Shown here one piece after another: positions 19,994 through 28,324 of a stretch of 64,000 nt of DNA. The notes under the pieces were generated by a model, which saw only the letters and a program-made list of their open reading frames with translations, made no database searches and had not been told where the DNA came from. The DNA lies in the NCBI GenBank assembly GCA_023404675.1, contig JAEYAW010000018.1, positions 62,001-126,000 of the forward strand, in the 5' to 3' direction. The position numbers were made by a program, and so were the translations under genes. This DNA is from Pseudomonadota bacterium (GTDB lineage Bacteria; Pseudomonadota; Alphaproteobacteria; Rhizobiales; Xanthobacteraceae). Every line of letters begins with the position of its first letter. Within the stretch, counting starts at the first letter, position 1.

Positions 19994-20010
19994 ACGGGTC
20001 AAGCACCCGT
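19994..20010. repeat. Small inverted repeat upstream of GH15 gene
   Basis: ACGGGT at 19994-19999 and ACCCGT at 20005-20010 flank a five-base loop in the 208-base space between the GH15 start and the next minus-strand gene. It could be a weak transcription end for the genes at 20052-21190 or an operator; there is no T-run. Nothing else stands out in this gap. Confidence 0.25.
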
Positions 20011-20051
20011 GAGTACCTACCGAAGAGATCGGCAACCTGCGGCAAAATCGC

Positions 20052-20351
20052 TCAGACCGGCAGCGGCGGAGGCATCGTGCCCGACGACGCATGACGCCCG
20101 CCTGTGGCGCCCCGCACCGATTCCAGTTTCGCGCGCTCACGCGCGCGGTGAGAACGCCACAGCACCAGAGACCCGCCGAGCAGAACGATCGCTGCCGCCA
20201 CCGCCCATTTCGTGGCGTCCACAAAATCCATCGTCGCATTCAGATCGCGCTCGCTCTCGCCAAACGCGATGTCAAAGACGAACACCGAAATCCATCCAAC
20301 CGGATAAAGCCCCGCCACCAGCAGGGCCAGCGATGCGGCCTTCATGACCAT
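20052..20351 (-). CDS. Small two-helix membrane protein, function unknown
   Basis: A 99-residue protein beginning MVMKAASLALLVAGLYPVGW. Two hydrophobic stretches, about residues 4-29 and 50-68, are separated by a charged loop (ESERDLNATMDFVDATKW) and followed by a basic tail (RSHRARERAK). The start at 20351 has a GGGAGA ribosome site; another Met lies two codons on. The frame is open further upstream into the next gene, but that extension is not protein-like. I do not recognise a family. It may be co-transcribed with the secreted DUF2147 gene. Confidence 0.6.
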   Translation of the reverse strand: MVMKAASLALLVAGLYPVGWISVFVFDIAFGESERDLNATMDFVDATKWAVAAAIVLLGGSLVLWRSHRARERAKLESVRGATGGRHASSGTMPPPLPV

Positions 20352-20410
20352 CTCTCCCGTTCGATTGGCCTGCAAAATGGCGACCGTGCCGGGCACGGCC
20401 GCCGCATCGT

Positions 20411-21190
20411 TCAGATCGCACGGGTCCAGGTCTGGCCACCGCAGAACATGCCGCCAAAGGCGCAGCCCTGCACCCGGAGCGCGTTGCCGCCCTTCATCGT
20501 GACGGTGGAGTCGTAGATGCCGCCGCCGCGCGTATCCTTGATGCGGCCGCTCCACTTCCCGTCGCTGACCGGCTTCATGTTGATAAGGACCTGCTCGCCG
20601 TCGAGGCCGGTTTTGGCGTTGATCGCATAGCCGCAGAGGTTCTGGCCGCACGTGACGATGCGCACCTTCCCCTCGTTCTTCTCAGTCACCCAGATGCCGA
20701 GCGGACCAGAGATCTGGGCGAGCGGGGACGACGGTGTCGCGGGCGCGGGTGGCGCGACCGTCGCCGGCGCGGGCTCGGTCGATGCGGACGGCGCGGCGGG
20801 AATGGAGGGCGGCGCGCCCTGCGCGAGCGGTTCCACGGCGGTCGCCGCCGGAGCGGCGGGCACCACCTGCTGCGACGCCGCGGACGGCTTCACATCGGTG
20901 CCCGCCCCTGTCGCCCTCGGCTCCGCCGATGCCCCCGCGCCGACCGGCTTCGTCGTATCCTTGTCGGATTTCGCGACCGGCGCGTCGTCCTCGCGACCGG
21001 AGGAAAAATCCGAAAAATTCAGGCCCGGCGCGGACACCGAGATGCAGGACAGCGAGGTGCAGTTGCGCGGCACGTCCACGCGCACCTTTTTGCCGTTGAC
21101 CTCGAAGGAGAAAGAATTTCCGGCCTGAGCCGACACACTCATCGCCATCATCGCGGCGGTAGCAGCAGCAAGAAGAAGGGATTTTTTCAT
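20411..21190 (-). CDS. Secreted DUF2147-domain protein
   Basis: A 259-residue exported protein. Residues 1-23 (MKKSLLLAAATAAMMAMSVS then AQA) form a Sec signal peptide. A short beta domain with two close cysteines (NCTSLSC) follows, then about 80 residues rich in Ala, Pro and Thr, probably a flexible periplasmic linker. The C-terminal 95 residues (GIWVTEKNEGKVRIVTCG onward, ending CAFGGMFCGGQTWTRA) are a DUF2147 domain, whose function is unknown. Four cysteines in the domain may form disulfides. A CRP-like palindrome lies 64 bases upstream of the start codon. Confidence 0.8.
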   Translation of the reverse strand: MKKSLLLAAATAAMMAMSVSAQAGNSFSFEVNGKKVRVDVPRNCTSLSCISVSAPGLNFSDFSSGREDDAPVAKSDKDTTKPVGAGASAEPRATGAGTDVKPSAASQQVVPAAPAATAVEPLAQGAPPSIPAAPSASTEPAPATVAPPAPATPSSPLAQISGPLGIWVTEKNEGKVRIVTCGQNLCGYAINAKTGLDGEQVLINMKPVSDGKWSGRIKDTRGGGIYDSTVTMKGGNALRVQGCAFGGMFCGGQTWTRAI

Positions 21191-21253
21191 CGGTGCCTCC
21201 TGGACGGTGCGCGAAATCTGAACCCGAGACTATCGCCACCCCGCCCGCCCGGA

Positions 21254-21269
21254 TGTGATTTCCCTCACA
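21254..21269. promoter_or_regulatory. CRP-type palindromic site
   Basis: TGTGA at 21254-21258 and TCACA at 21265-21269, six bases apart, exactly fit the CRP/FNR-superfamily arrangement. It lies 64 bases before the DUF2147 start and about 370 bases before livH, so it more likely serves the minus-strand gene. Which alphaproteobacterial CRP-like regulator would bind is unknown. Confidence 0.45.
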
Positions 21270-21453
21270 CATTCGGTCTCGGGCATGAACCGTGCAGCCG
21301 GCAGAACGTCATGATCGGGTTGTCGCGACGCAAGATCGCCCTGCTGCAATGCATGGTCTTTTCTGGCGCATGACGAGACGGCTCCGCCTTGCCCTGCGGG
21401 TCAAACCCGTTACATTGCCCATAAAGAAAATAACAGACGGGAGGATCGTAACG

Positions 21454-21579
21454 ATGGCGCAAGGCGACCCGCCGCGAACCCGCTCATTCACGCACGCTTC
21501 CAGCGTGGGGCTTCTTTTCCTCTGCACAAGCGATCGCAAGAGCAGTTGCAAGGCCCGCGTGCTGCCGCCACCCGCCTGA
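21454..21579 (+). CDS. Possible 41-residue leader peptide or gene remnant before livH
   Basis: ATG at 21454 is preceded by GGGAGG nine bases upstream, one of the best ribosome sites in this region. The frame reads MAQGDPPRTRSFTHASSVG and ends after 41 residues with CKARVLPPPA. It has no recognisable domain. It may be a leader peptide, a non-functional frame, or the surviving start of a deleted binding-protein gene. Confidence that it makes a functional product is low. Confidence 0.25.
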   Translation: MAQGDPPRTRSFTHASSVGLLFLCTSDRKSSCKARVLPPPA

Positions 21580-21642
21580 TCGACCCGCAGCATCAGCTTT
21601 CGGATCACCCACAACGATGGCATCGGCCGCGGCGGGTTTGTC

Positions 21643-22518
21643 ATGCTTCCATTCCAGATTCTGATCGATGGCTTCGCCATCAGCGCCCTCTATGCGCTTG
21701 GCGCCACGGGCTTCACCCTGATCTTCGGCGTCTCCGGCGTGCTCAATCTCTCGCACGGCGCGATCATGGTCTCCGCGGCCGTCGCCGCATGGGCCGCCTC
21801 ACAGCTGCTCAGCTTCGGCAGCTATCCGAGCGCGTTCGTCGGAATCGCGACCGCGCTGGTTGCTGCGTTCGCGACGTATCTGTGCATCGTCCGGCCGATC
21901 CAGCGCTCCACCCGCATCGCGAACGAGGAGAAGGAAATCTTTGTCCTCACGGGAACTCTCTTGTGGGGCATCATGATGCAGGAGGCGATCGCTTTCTTCT
22001 TCACCAACAATGCCAAGACGGTGCTGCCGCTGATCGATGGCGTGGTGACGATCCTCGGCGTCCGGATTCCGCGAAACCAGATTCTCACCGCCATTCTCTG
22101 CTGGGTGGTGATCGGGCTGCTGTGGCTTCTGGTGAACCGCACCAGAATGGGAAAGGCCGTACTCGCCGCTTCGATGAACCCGCGCGGCGTCACGCTGCTC
22201 GGCATCGAGCTTGGCAACGTCTATCTCGTCGTCTGGGCGATCTACGGCACGCTGGCGGGCATCGCCGGCGTGCTGCTCGGCATGTTCCTGGGCGTGTCGT
22301 CCTATAGCGTCGGCCCGCTCACAGCGAGCGCGTTTTCCATCGTGGTGCTGGGAGGGCTCGGCAGCGTGTCGGGCTCGCTGATCGCAGCCTATGTCGTCGG
22401 CTATCTCGAAACCATGACGGCCTATCTGATCTCGCCCGCCTATCGCAGCATCCCCTCGCTGCTGCTGCTTGTGTTCGTGATGTACATCCGCCCGCAGGGC
22501 CTGCTCGGGAGGCGCTGA
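21643..22518 (+). CDS. livH: Branched-chain amino acid-type ABC permease (LivH family)
   Basis: A 291-residue inner-membrane permease of the HAAT family. It opens with the typical LIDGFAISALYALGATGFTLIFGVSGVLNLSHG-like segment (residues 7 onward), has about eight hydrophobic helices, and carries GGLGSVSGSLIAAYVVGYLE, the EAA-like loop that contacts the ATPases. It pairs with the LivM-type gene two bases downstream. The substrate is not readable; these systems take up branched-chain amino acids, amides, urea or aromatic acids. No binding protein is encoded next to it. The ribosome site is weak (GGCGGG). Confidence 0.88.
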   Translation: MLPFQILIDGFAISALYALGATGFTLIFGVSGVLNLSHGAIMVSAAVAAWAASQLLSFGSYPSAFVGIATALVAAFATYLCIVRPIQRSTRIANEEKEIFVLTGTLLWGIMMQEAIAFFFTNNAKTVLPLIDGVVTILGVRIPRNQILTAILCWVVIGLLWLLVNRTRMGKAVLAASMNPRGVTLLGIELGNVYLVVWAIYGTLAGIAGVLLGMFLGVSSYSVGPLTASAFSIVVLGGLGSVSGSLIAAYVVGYLETMTAYLISPAYRSIPSLLLLVFVMYIRPQGLLGRR

Positions 22519-22519
22519 G

Positions 22520-23440
22520 ATGCGAGTGTTGCAATCGCCCCTGCTGTGGATCGCGGTCGCGGCCGTCGCCGCCGCCGCCGTCCTGCCCTGGTACGTCTCG
22601 GCCTATGTGCTGGGCCTTCTGACGGTCGCCTATTACTTCGGCGTGTTCTCGATGTCGTGGGACCTGCTGTTCGGGTTCGCGGGCGAGGTGAACTTCGGCC
22701 CCACCTTTCTGATCGGCACCGGCGCCTACACCTCCGGCATCCTCAATGCTCATGGCGTGCCGATGTACCCCGCCATCGCCTGCGGCGCGCTGGCGTCGGT
22801 GGTCGCGGGCCTGATCCTGGCGATGCCGGCGCTGCGCGTGCGCGGCCCCTATTTCGGGCTGACCACGCTGGTCGCCGTCCTGATGCTGCAGAACTTCGTC
22901 GTCGTCTTCGCCGATCTCACCGGCGGCGAGATCGGCCTGACGATTCCCGATGTGCTCTCCATCGATGCCAGCGTGAACTACTGGATCGCGCTCGGTTTCA
23001 TGACCATCAGCGCGATCATCCTGTTCGGGCTGTCACGCTCACCCGTCGGCCTCGTGCTGCAGGCCAGTGGGCAGGATCCGGTGCAGGCGGGCGCGCTCGG
23101 CTTCAACATCGTCAAGCACAAGCTGGCCGCGTTCGTGGTCAGCGCATTCTTCTCCGGCCTCGCGGGCGCGCTGCTGGTGTTCTACATGGGCACCGCGTCC
23201 GTCGGCACGGTGGTCGACGTCGCGGTCGGCGTGCAGGTGATCGTCGCGGCCGTGCTCGGTGGGCGGCGTACGGTGCTCGGCGCGGCGCTCGGCGCGATCT
23301 TCCTGATCGTCGCCGGCGAGTTTCTGCGCCCGACCGGACAGATCGCCACCTTCATCGTCTCCACCGTCGCGCTGCTCGTGATCCTGTTCTTCCCGAACGG
23401 ATTCCTCGGCACCGTTCTGGCCCGAGGCACACGCGCATGA
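22520..23440 (+). CDS. livM: Branched-chain amino acid-type ABC permease (LivM family)
   Basis: A 306-residue inner-membrane permease, partner of the LivH-type protein. Typical LivM features are LTVAYYFGVFSMSWDLLFGF, GPTFLIGTGAYTSGIL, LRVRGPYFGLTTLVAVLMLQ and GGRRTVLGAALGAIFLIV. It starts right after the livH stop with GGAGG inside the livH end, and its stop overlaps the start of the fused ATPase gene (ATGA), so the three are translationally coupled. Confidence 0.88.
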   Translation: MRVLQSPLLWIAVAAVAAAAVLPWYVSAYVLGLLTVAYYFGVFSMSWDLLFGFAGEVNFGPTFLIGTGAYTSGILNAHGVPMYPAIACGALASVVAGLILAMPALRVRGPYFGLTTLVAVLMLQNFVVVFADLTGGEIGLTIPDVLSIDASVNYWIALGFMTISAIILFGLSRSPVGLVLQASGQDPVQAGALGFNIVKHKLAAFVVSAFFSGLAGALLVFYMGTASVGTVVDVAVGVQVIVAAVLGGRRTVLGAALGAIFLIVAGEFLRPTGQIATFIVSTVALLVILFFPNGFLGTVLARGTRA

Positions 23441-24906
23441 GCGGCGATGCAATCCTGAAGGTCCGCGGGCTGACCAAGCGCTACGGCGGCCTCACGGCGG
23501 TGAAGAACCTTGGACTGGAACTGCATCGCGGCGAGATCTTGGGCCTGATCGGGCCCAACGGCTCCGGCAAATCGACCGCCATGAAGAGCATCATGGGCAT
23601 CGAGCGGCCGACCGCGGGCAGCGTCATGCTGGATGGCATCGAACTGGCCGGCCTGCCAGCGCACAAGATCGCGCGCCTCGGCTTCGGCATGGTGTTCCAG
23701 CACTCGCGCCCGCTGAACCGGCAGACGGTGCTCGAAAACATCATGGTCGCGCTGCTGCCCGACAGCCTGCTGAAGCTGTTCGCCGATCGCGCCCTGATCG
23801 CGAAGGCGAAAGAGATCGCCGGACGTGTGGGACTTGGCACCGTCCTCGACCGCAGACCGCCCACGCTGCCGTTCGCCGATCTGCGCAGACTTGAGCTGGC
23901 CAAGGCGATTGCCCGCGATCCGAAAGTCGTTCTCGTCGATGAACCGTTCGCCGGGCTGACGCTCGCCGAGGTCGCGACCTTCTCCGACCTGATCCGCAGC
24001 TTCCGTGACGAAGGCCGCGCGGTGCTGCTGGTCGATCACAACGTCAAGAGCGTCGCCGCCCTCGTCGATCGTGTGCTCGCGATGTATCTCGGCGAGGAGA
24101 TCATCACGGGCGCGGCATCCGATGTGATCGCCAACGAGACGGTGCGCCGTGTCTATCTCGGCGGCAAACTCGAAACATCCGCGCGCCCGGAGGCGAGTTT
24201 CGTCGATGCCGATCCGCTGTTGAAGGTCGAAAATATCAGCGTGCACTACGGCAAGGCGCAGGCGCTCGACGGCGTCTCGATCCATGTCCATCGCGGCGAG
24301 TTCGTCTCCGTCGTCGGCCTGAACGGCGCAGGCAAAACCACGCTGTTCAACACCATCTCGGGCTTTCTGCCCTATACCGGCGACATCACGATCGATGGCA
24401 GACGCCAGCGCGGGATTTCGCCCGCCGCCATCGCCCGCAACGGCGTGGTGCAATGTCCGGAATCGCGTCAGTTGTTCGGCGAGATGACCGTGCGCGAGAA
24501 CCTCGATCTCGGGGGCAATCATCTCGGCGACGCCGAGCGCGCGGCACAGATCGCCTGGCTGTTCGAGCTGTTTCCGATCCTGAAGGAACGTCAGGAGCAG
24601 CTGGCGCAGACGCTGTCCGGCGGCGAACAGCAGATGCTCGCCATCGGCCGCGCGCTGATGATGAAGCCGCAGATTCTCATTCTCGACGAGCCGACCCTCG
24701 GCCTCGCACCCGTGATCCTCGAACAGCTGTCGAAGGCGCTCGAAAAACTGCGGCAGACCACACCGATCACGGTGCTGCTCGGCGAGCAGAATGTGACTTT
24801 CGCGCTGCCTCACGCGGATCGCGTTTATGTGCTCGAACATGCGCGCATCGTCTGGGAAGGAGATCCTGCCCGTTTCGCGGCGGAAGCCGGTGCGGATTTC
24901 CTCTAA
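23437..24906 (+). CDS. Fused LivG-LivF ABC transporter ATPase
   Basis: A 489-residue protein made of two ABC ATPase domains usually encoded separately. Residues 1 to about 250 resemble LivG: Walker A GPNGSGKSTA, Walker B VVLVDEPFAGL. In place of the LSGGQ signature this half reads LPFADLRRLELAKA, a degenerate form. Residues about 262-489 resemble LivF: Walker A GLNGAGKTTL, signature TLSGGEQQMLAIGRAL, Walker B ILILDEPTLGL. Asymmetric ATPase pairs are known among ABC exporters; in a fused importer ATPase it is uncommon. The frame is open upstream through livM, but ATG 23437 overlaps the livM stop. Confidence 0.9.
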   Translation: MSGDAILKVRGLTKRYGGLTAVKNLGLELHRGEILGLIGPNGSGKSTAMKSIMGIERPTAGSVMLDGIELAGLPAHKIARLGFGMVFQHSRPLNRQTVLENIMVALLPDSLLKLFADRALIAKAKEIAGRVGLGTVLDRRPPTLPFADLRRLELAKAIARDPKVVLVDEPFAGLTLAEVATFSDLIRSFRDEGRAVLLVDHNVKSVAALVDRVLAMYLGEEIITGAASDVIANETVRRVYLGGKLETSARPEASFVDADPLLKVENISVHYGKAQALDGVSIHVHRGEFVSVVGLNGAGKTTLFNTISGFLPYTGDITIDGRRQRGISPAAIARNGVVQCPESRQLFGEMTVRENLDLGGNHLGDAERAAQIAWLFELFPILKERQEQLAQTLSGGEQQMLAIGRALMMKPQILILDEPTLGLAPVILEQLSKALEKLRQTTPITVLLGEQNVTFALPHADRVYVLEHARIVWEGDPARFAAEAGADFL

Positions 24907-25043
24907 CGGCGTCCGACCGGAGCGTGGGCCGCACGGCTTGGCATCACTCGGCCTTCATGTTCGGGGACGCACAGGAGCCTCGTGCACCTTGCGGCTATCA
25001 TGCCGGATGTGGATGATGCTGGCTTTCCCGCCACGAGGTCTTC

Positions 25044-26495
25044 ATGTCCGATTCGCCAACCATCGCACCCGCTGACGCCGCCGGCATCCTCGCGGCGATC
25101 CGCTCCGGCGCTCTCACTGCCGAGAAAGCGGTCGCGGACGCGCTGGACAAGGCAAAGAGTCTGACATCGCTCAACGCGATCATTTATCTCGACCGCGAAG
25201 GTGCGCTCGCGGCGGCGCGACACATCGATGACGCGCGTGCCAGCGGCGCTCAGCTTGGGCCACTCGCGGGTCTGCCGATCGTTGTGAAGGACAACATCAA
25301 CACTGCGGCGATGCCGACCTCGGGCGGAACGCCGGCGCTGCGCAACGTCCGGCCCACCAGCAATGCCCCCTCGCTGCAAAAGCTGCTGGACGCCGGCGCC
25401 ATCGTGATCGGCAAGGCCAACATGCACGAACTGGCGTTTGGCATCACCTCAACGAACCTGTCGCCGTTCGCCGGGGTCGTGCACAATCCTTATGACACCA
25501 CCCGTATTCCGGGCGGTTCGTCCGGCGGAACGGCGGCGGCGGTCGCTGCCGGAATCGTAACGTGCGGTCTCGGCACCGACACCGGGGGATCGACCCGCGT
25601 CCCGGCGGCGCTGACCGGCATCGTCGGACTGCGCCCCTCGGTCGGCAATGGCGGCGCGGAGCGGCGCTACCATAATGACGGCGCCGTGGTCCCGATCAGC
25701 CGCACGCGCGACACGGTCGGCCCGATGGGGCGCTCGGTCGCCGACGTGGCGCTGCTCGACAGCGTGATTGCCGGCACGCCAGTGCCAACGCCCGCAAAGC
25801 TTGCCGGGCTGCGCCTCGCGGTGCCGCCCAGCCTCTGGGATGGCCTTGAGGACACTCTTCGTCCGGTGGTGCGCGAGGCGCGCGCAAAGCTGGCCGCGGC
25901 AGGCGTCGAATTCGTCGAGGCCGAGATCGAAGGCCTGTTCGACCTCAACAACAAGATCTCCTTCGTGGTCGCGCTGCATGAGCCGGCCGAGGATATTCCG
26001 GCCTATCTCGCCGCGACCGGCGTGAGCGGCATCACCATTGCCGATGTCGCGGCTGGCGTCGCAAGCCCCGACGTGCGCGGCGCGTTCGAGGCGATCCTGG
26101 CCGACGCCTTCAAGGATGCTTATCCGGAAGCGATGACAGTCCATCGCCCGGCGCTGCAGAAGCTCTATGCGGACTATTTCGCGGCCGCGCGCGTGGATGC
26201 CATTCTGTTTCCGACCACCATCGCCCCCGCTCCCGTGATCGACCGGGCTGCCGGTTCGGCGCAGATGTCAGTCAATGGCGGTCCGCCGGCCGATACATTC
26301 GCCACCATGATCCGAAACACCGACCCCGCCAGCAATGCGGGCCTGCCCGGCCTGTCGCTTTATGCGGGAATGACGGGGCAGGGCCTGCCGGTCGGATTGG
26401 AAATCGACGGCCCGGTCGGCAGCGACAGCAAGCTGCTGTCCATCGGGCTTGCCATCGAGCAGGTGCTGGGCTTGGCTCCCGCACCGAAGCTCTGA
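25044..26495 (+). CDS. Amidase-signature hydrolase (mandelamide/indoleacetamide hydrolase-like)
   Basis: A 483-residue cytoplasmic amidase. The Ser-cisSer-Lys triad is visible: Lys82 in PIVVKDNIN, the GGSSGG loop at about 157-162, and the nucleophile Ser183 in GTDTGGSTR. The N-terminal helical part and the length fit the amidase-signature family. It probably hydrolyses an aryl or alkyl amide to acid and ammonia; the substrate is unknown. It lies 137 bases behind the fused LivGF ATPase on the same strand, suggesting that the transporter imports its substrate. GAGG precedes the ATG. It converges with the reductase gene 11 bases away. Confidence 0.88.
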   Translation: MSDSPTIAPADAAGILAAIRSGALTAEKAVADALDKAKSLTSLNAIIYLDREGALAAARHIDDARASGAQLGPLAGLPIVVKDNINTAAMPTSGGTPALRNVRPTSNAPSLQKLLDAGAIVIGKANMHELAFGITSTNLSPFAGVVHNPYDTTRIPGGSSGGTAAAVAAGIVTCGLGTDTGGSTRVPAALTGIVGLRPSVGNGGAERRYHNDGAVVPISRTRDTVGPMGRSVADVALLDSVIAGTPVPTPAKLAGLRLAVPPSLWDGLEDTLRPVVREARAKLAAAGVEFVEAEIEGLFDLNNKISFVVALHEPAEDIPAYLAATGVSGITIADVAAGVASPDVRGAFEAILADAFKDAYPEAMTVHRPALQKLYADYFAAARVDAILFPTTIAPAPVIDRAAGSAQMSVNGGPPADTFATMIRNTDPASNAGLPGLSLYAGMTGQGLPVGLEIDGPVGSDSKLLSIGLAIEQVLGLAPAPKL

Positions 26496-26506
26496 CAGCG
26501 CGGCTT

Positions 26507-27739
26507 TTAAGCCGCCAGCTTCTTCAGATCGACGCCCGGATCGGCGGCGGCCTCCGCCGGGATGTTGCGGCCGGCGCCGAGTGCTCGCCGCGCAACCATG
26601 TGATCGGCGGCGCGATTGACGGACTCGACACCGAGCAGTTGCTGGCCCCGATAGCAGAACACCGAGAACGCGTTGGTGGCCGGATCGCCCCGCAGCACCA
26701 CGCTGTCGTAGCCCCCCGTGAGCCCGGCGATCTGCAGCTTGTCCGGCCCCTGATCGCTCCAGAACCACGGCAGATCAACATAGGCGTGCGGCTTGCCGGT
26801 GAGGCGCGCGGCCACGCAGCGCGCCTGATCGTTGGCGTTCTGAACCGACTCCAGCCGCAGCAGCCCGTGCGCGGCCGGATGCGGAAACAGGGCGCAATCG
26901 CCGATCGCGGAAATGCTGGCGTCGGCGGTGAGCAGGTGCTCGTCGACGACGACGCCGCCGGCGACCTCGAGCTCCGCCTCCGCCGCAAGCAGCGTGTTGG
27001 GCACAATGCCGATGCCCACCACCACGAGATCGGCCGCCAGCGTTTCGCCATTGTCGAGCACGACGCCGGAAATCCGCCCGCTTTCGGATTCGCAGCGCAC
27101 CACCTGCGCGCCGAAATGAAAACGGATGCCGGACGCCTCATGGCGGGCGCGGAAGAAATCGGAAATGGCGGGCGAAACCGCGCGGCCCATCACGCGGGTA
27201 CCGAGTTCGACGACATCCACAGGCAGGCCCTTGGCCCGCGCGGTCGCCGCGAATTCCAGCCCGATGAACCCCGCCCCGACGATCACCACGCGCTTGACCG
27301 ACGGCAAGGCGAGCCGCAGCGCCTCGGTCTCCTCCAGCGTGCGGATATAGGCCACGCCGGCAAGATCGCCGGCAGCTTCGAGTCGCCGGTTGTGCGCACC
27401 GGTCGCGAGCACCAGATGCCCATAATCCAGCGTCGTGCCCGACGCGAGGCGCACGTGATGACCCGCCCGGTTGATCGCGACAGCCCGGTCCGCCACCATT
27501 TCGATCTGCTGGTCGGCGAAGAACTGATCCGGCCGGAAGGCGATGGATTCGATGCCGCCCTCGCCTTTCAGATAGGTCTTCGACAGCGGCGGCCGCTGAT
27601 ACGGCCGGAACGGCTCGTCGTTGACGACCTGAATCCGCCCGGTAAAGCCATTGTGGCGCAGCGACACGCCAAGCTGGAATCCGCCGTGCCCGGCCCCAAC
27701 CACAACAACGGAATCGGCAGGCTTGAAATCGGCGGACAT
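26507..27739 (-). CDS. FAD-dependent ferredoxin/rubredoxin-type reductase
   Basis: A 410-residue flavoprotein of the ferredoxin reductase family used with P450 or dioxygenase ferredoxins. The FAD-binding motif is VVVVGAGHGGFQLG at the N-terminus; the NAD(P)H site is VVIVGAGFIGLEFAATA near residue 150; SAIGDCALFPHP is the second FAD contact; the C-terminal reductase domain includes LPWFWSDQG. MSADFK at 27739 is preferred over an in-frame upstream Met because the extension is not conserved-looking. No ferredoxin or oxygenase gene lies beside it, so its partner is elsewhere. It may be read with the fmdB operon on the same strand. Confidence 0.88.
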   Translation of the reverse strand: MSADFKPADSVVVVGAGHGGFQLGVSLRHNGFTGRIQVVNDEPFRPYQRPPLSKTYLKGEGGIESIAFRPDQFFADQQIEMVADRAVAINRAGHHVRLASGTTLDYGHLVLATGAHNRRLEAAGDLAGVAYIRTLEETEALRLALPSVKRVVIVGAGFIGLEFAATARAKGLPVDVVELGTRVMGRAVSPAISDFFRARHEASGIRFHFGAQVVRCESESGRISGVVLDNGETLAADLVVVGIGIVPNTLLAAEAELEVAGGVVVDEHLLTADASISAIGDCALFPHPAAHGLLRLESVQNANDQARCVAARLTGKPHAYVDLPWFWSDQGPDKLQIAGLTGGYDSVVLRGDPATNAFSVFCYRGQQLLGVESVNRAADHMVARRALGAGRNIPAEAAADPGVDLKKLAA

Positions 27740-27868
27740 CTGGTCTCCCCTCACGGTCAGCGGCCGTTTTTGCGGGGAGGCGCGGCACCTGTCAACGGTT
27801 CCGCGCTGCAAACCAGTCTTGTCAGAGGGCAGGGAGCGCCGTGGGGACGCCCCGCAGTTCTCCGCGCC

Positions 27869-28216
27869 TCAATGGCTGATCATCCAGGGTCGCGCGGTCG
27901 GGAAGCTCTTGGCCCCGCTGGCGCTCCTGTTCATCCGGCGCGAGGGCTTCTTGACGGTCGAGCAGCAACTGCAGCCCGCGCCGTGCTTGGTCGCCTTGTA
28001 CTGGTCAAGCGACATCGGCGCGTGGCGGCTGCGCTCGTTGGTGGCATGCGCCGTGCGCTTCTCGGCGGACATGCAGGCGAAATGCGGCGCGGTGAGAATG
28101 ACGCGCGGCGCGCTCGCCTCGCACGCCGGGCAGTCGGACGGCTCGTCGCATTCGGCCATCGGCCGCATCATCGTGAACGGCCCGCAATTGTCGCAGAGGT
28201 ACTCGTAAACCGGCAT
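27869..28216 (-). CDS. fmdB: FmdB-family zinc-ribbon protein
   Basis: A 115-residue protein with the FmdB/YfjZ-type N-terminal zinc ribbon: MPVYEYLCDNCGPF supplies CxxC and SDCPACEAS the second CxxC. A second cysteine cluster (CSCCS) occurs near residue 83, before a basic tail. In Methylophilus methylotrophus FmdB is linked to regulation of the fmd formamidase operon; here the gene directly follows fmdA. The ribosome site GGGGAGA precedes the ATG. It is longer than many FmdB proteins because of the second cluster and tail. Confidence 0.85.
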   Translation of the reverse strand: MPVYEYLCDNCGPFTMMRPMAECDEPSDCPACEASAPRVILTAPHFACMSAEKRTAHATNERSRHAPMSLDQYKATKHGAGCSCCSTVKKPSRRMNRSASGAKSFPTARPWMISH

Positions 28217-28284
28217 TGTCTCTCCCCATGATCCGGCGATGATTCAGCGTCGCAAATTCGGGCGGCGCACTGGCGGACGGCGGA

Positions 28285-28306
28285 TGGCCGGGCGTGACCC
28301 CGGCCA
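28285..28306. repeat. Palindromic intergenic repeat, copy 1
   Basis: TGGCCGGG at 28285-28292 and CCCGGCCA at 28299-28306 with a six-base loop, in the 108-base space between fmdA and fmdB. The arms and loop length match the copy at 43288-43313. Such GGCCGGG-N6-CCCGGCC palindromes are frequent intergenic repeats in Bradyrhizobium relatives (family knowledge, not checked here). Confidence 0.7.
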
Positions 28307-28324
28307 CCCTCCTCGGCCGCCCCC

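Larger units (their letters stand above)
21191..21642. other. 452-base intergenic leader between DUF2147 gene and livH
   Basis: A divergent control region. It holds the CRP-like palindrome (21254-21269), an excellent ribosome site GGGAGG at 21439-21444, and an ATG at 21454 that opens only a 41-codon frame. Where a binding-protein gene would be expected in front of livH, no long frame on the plus strand is found. I see no clear -35/-10 pair. Confidence 0.5.
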
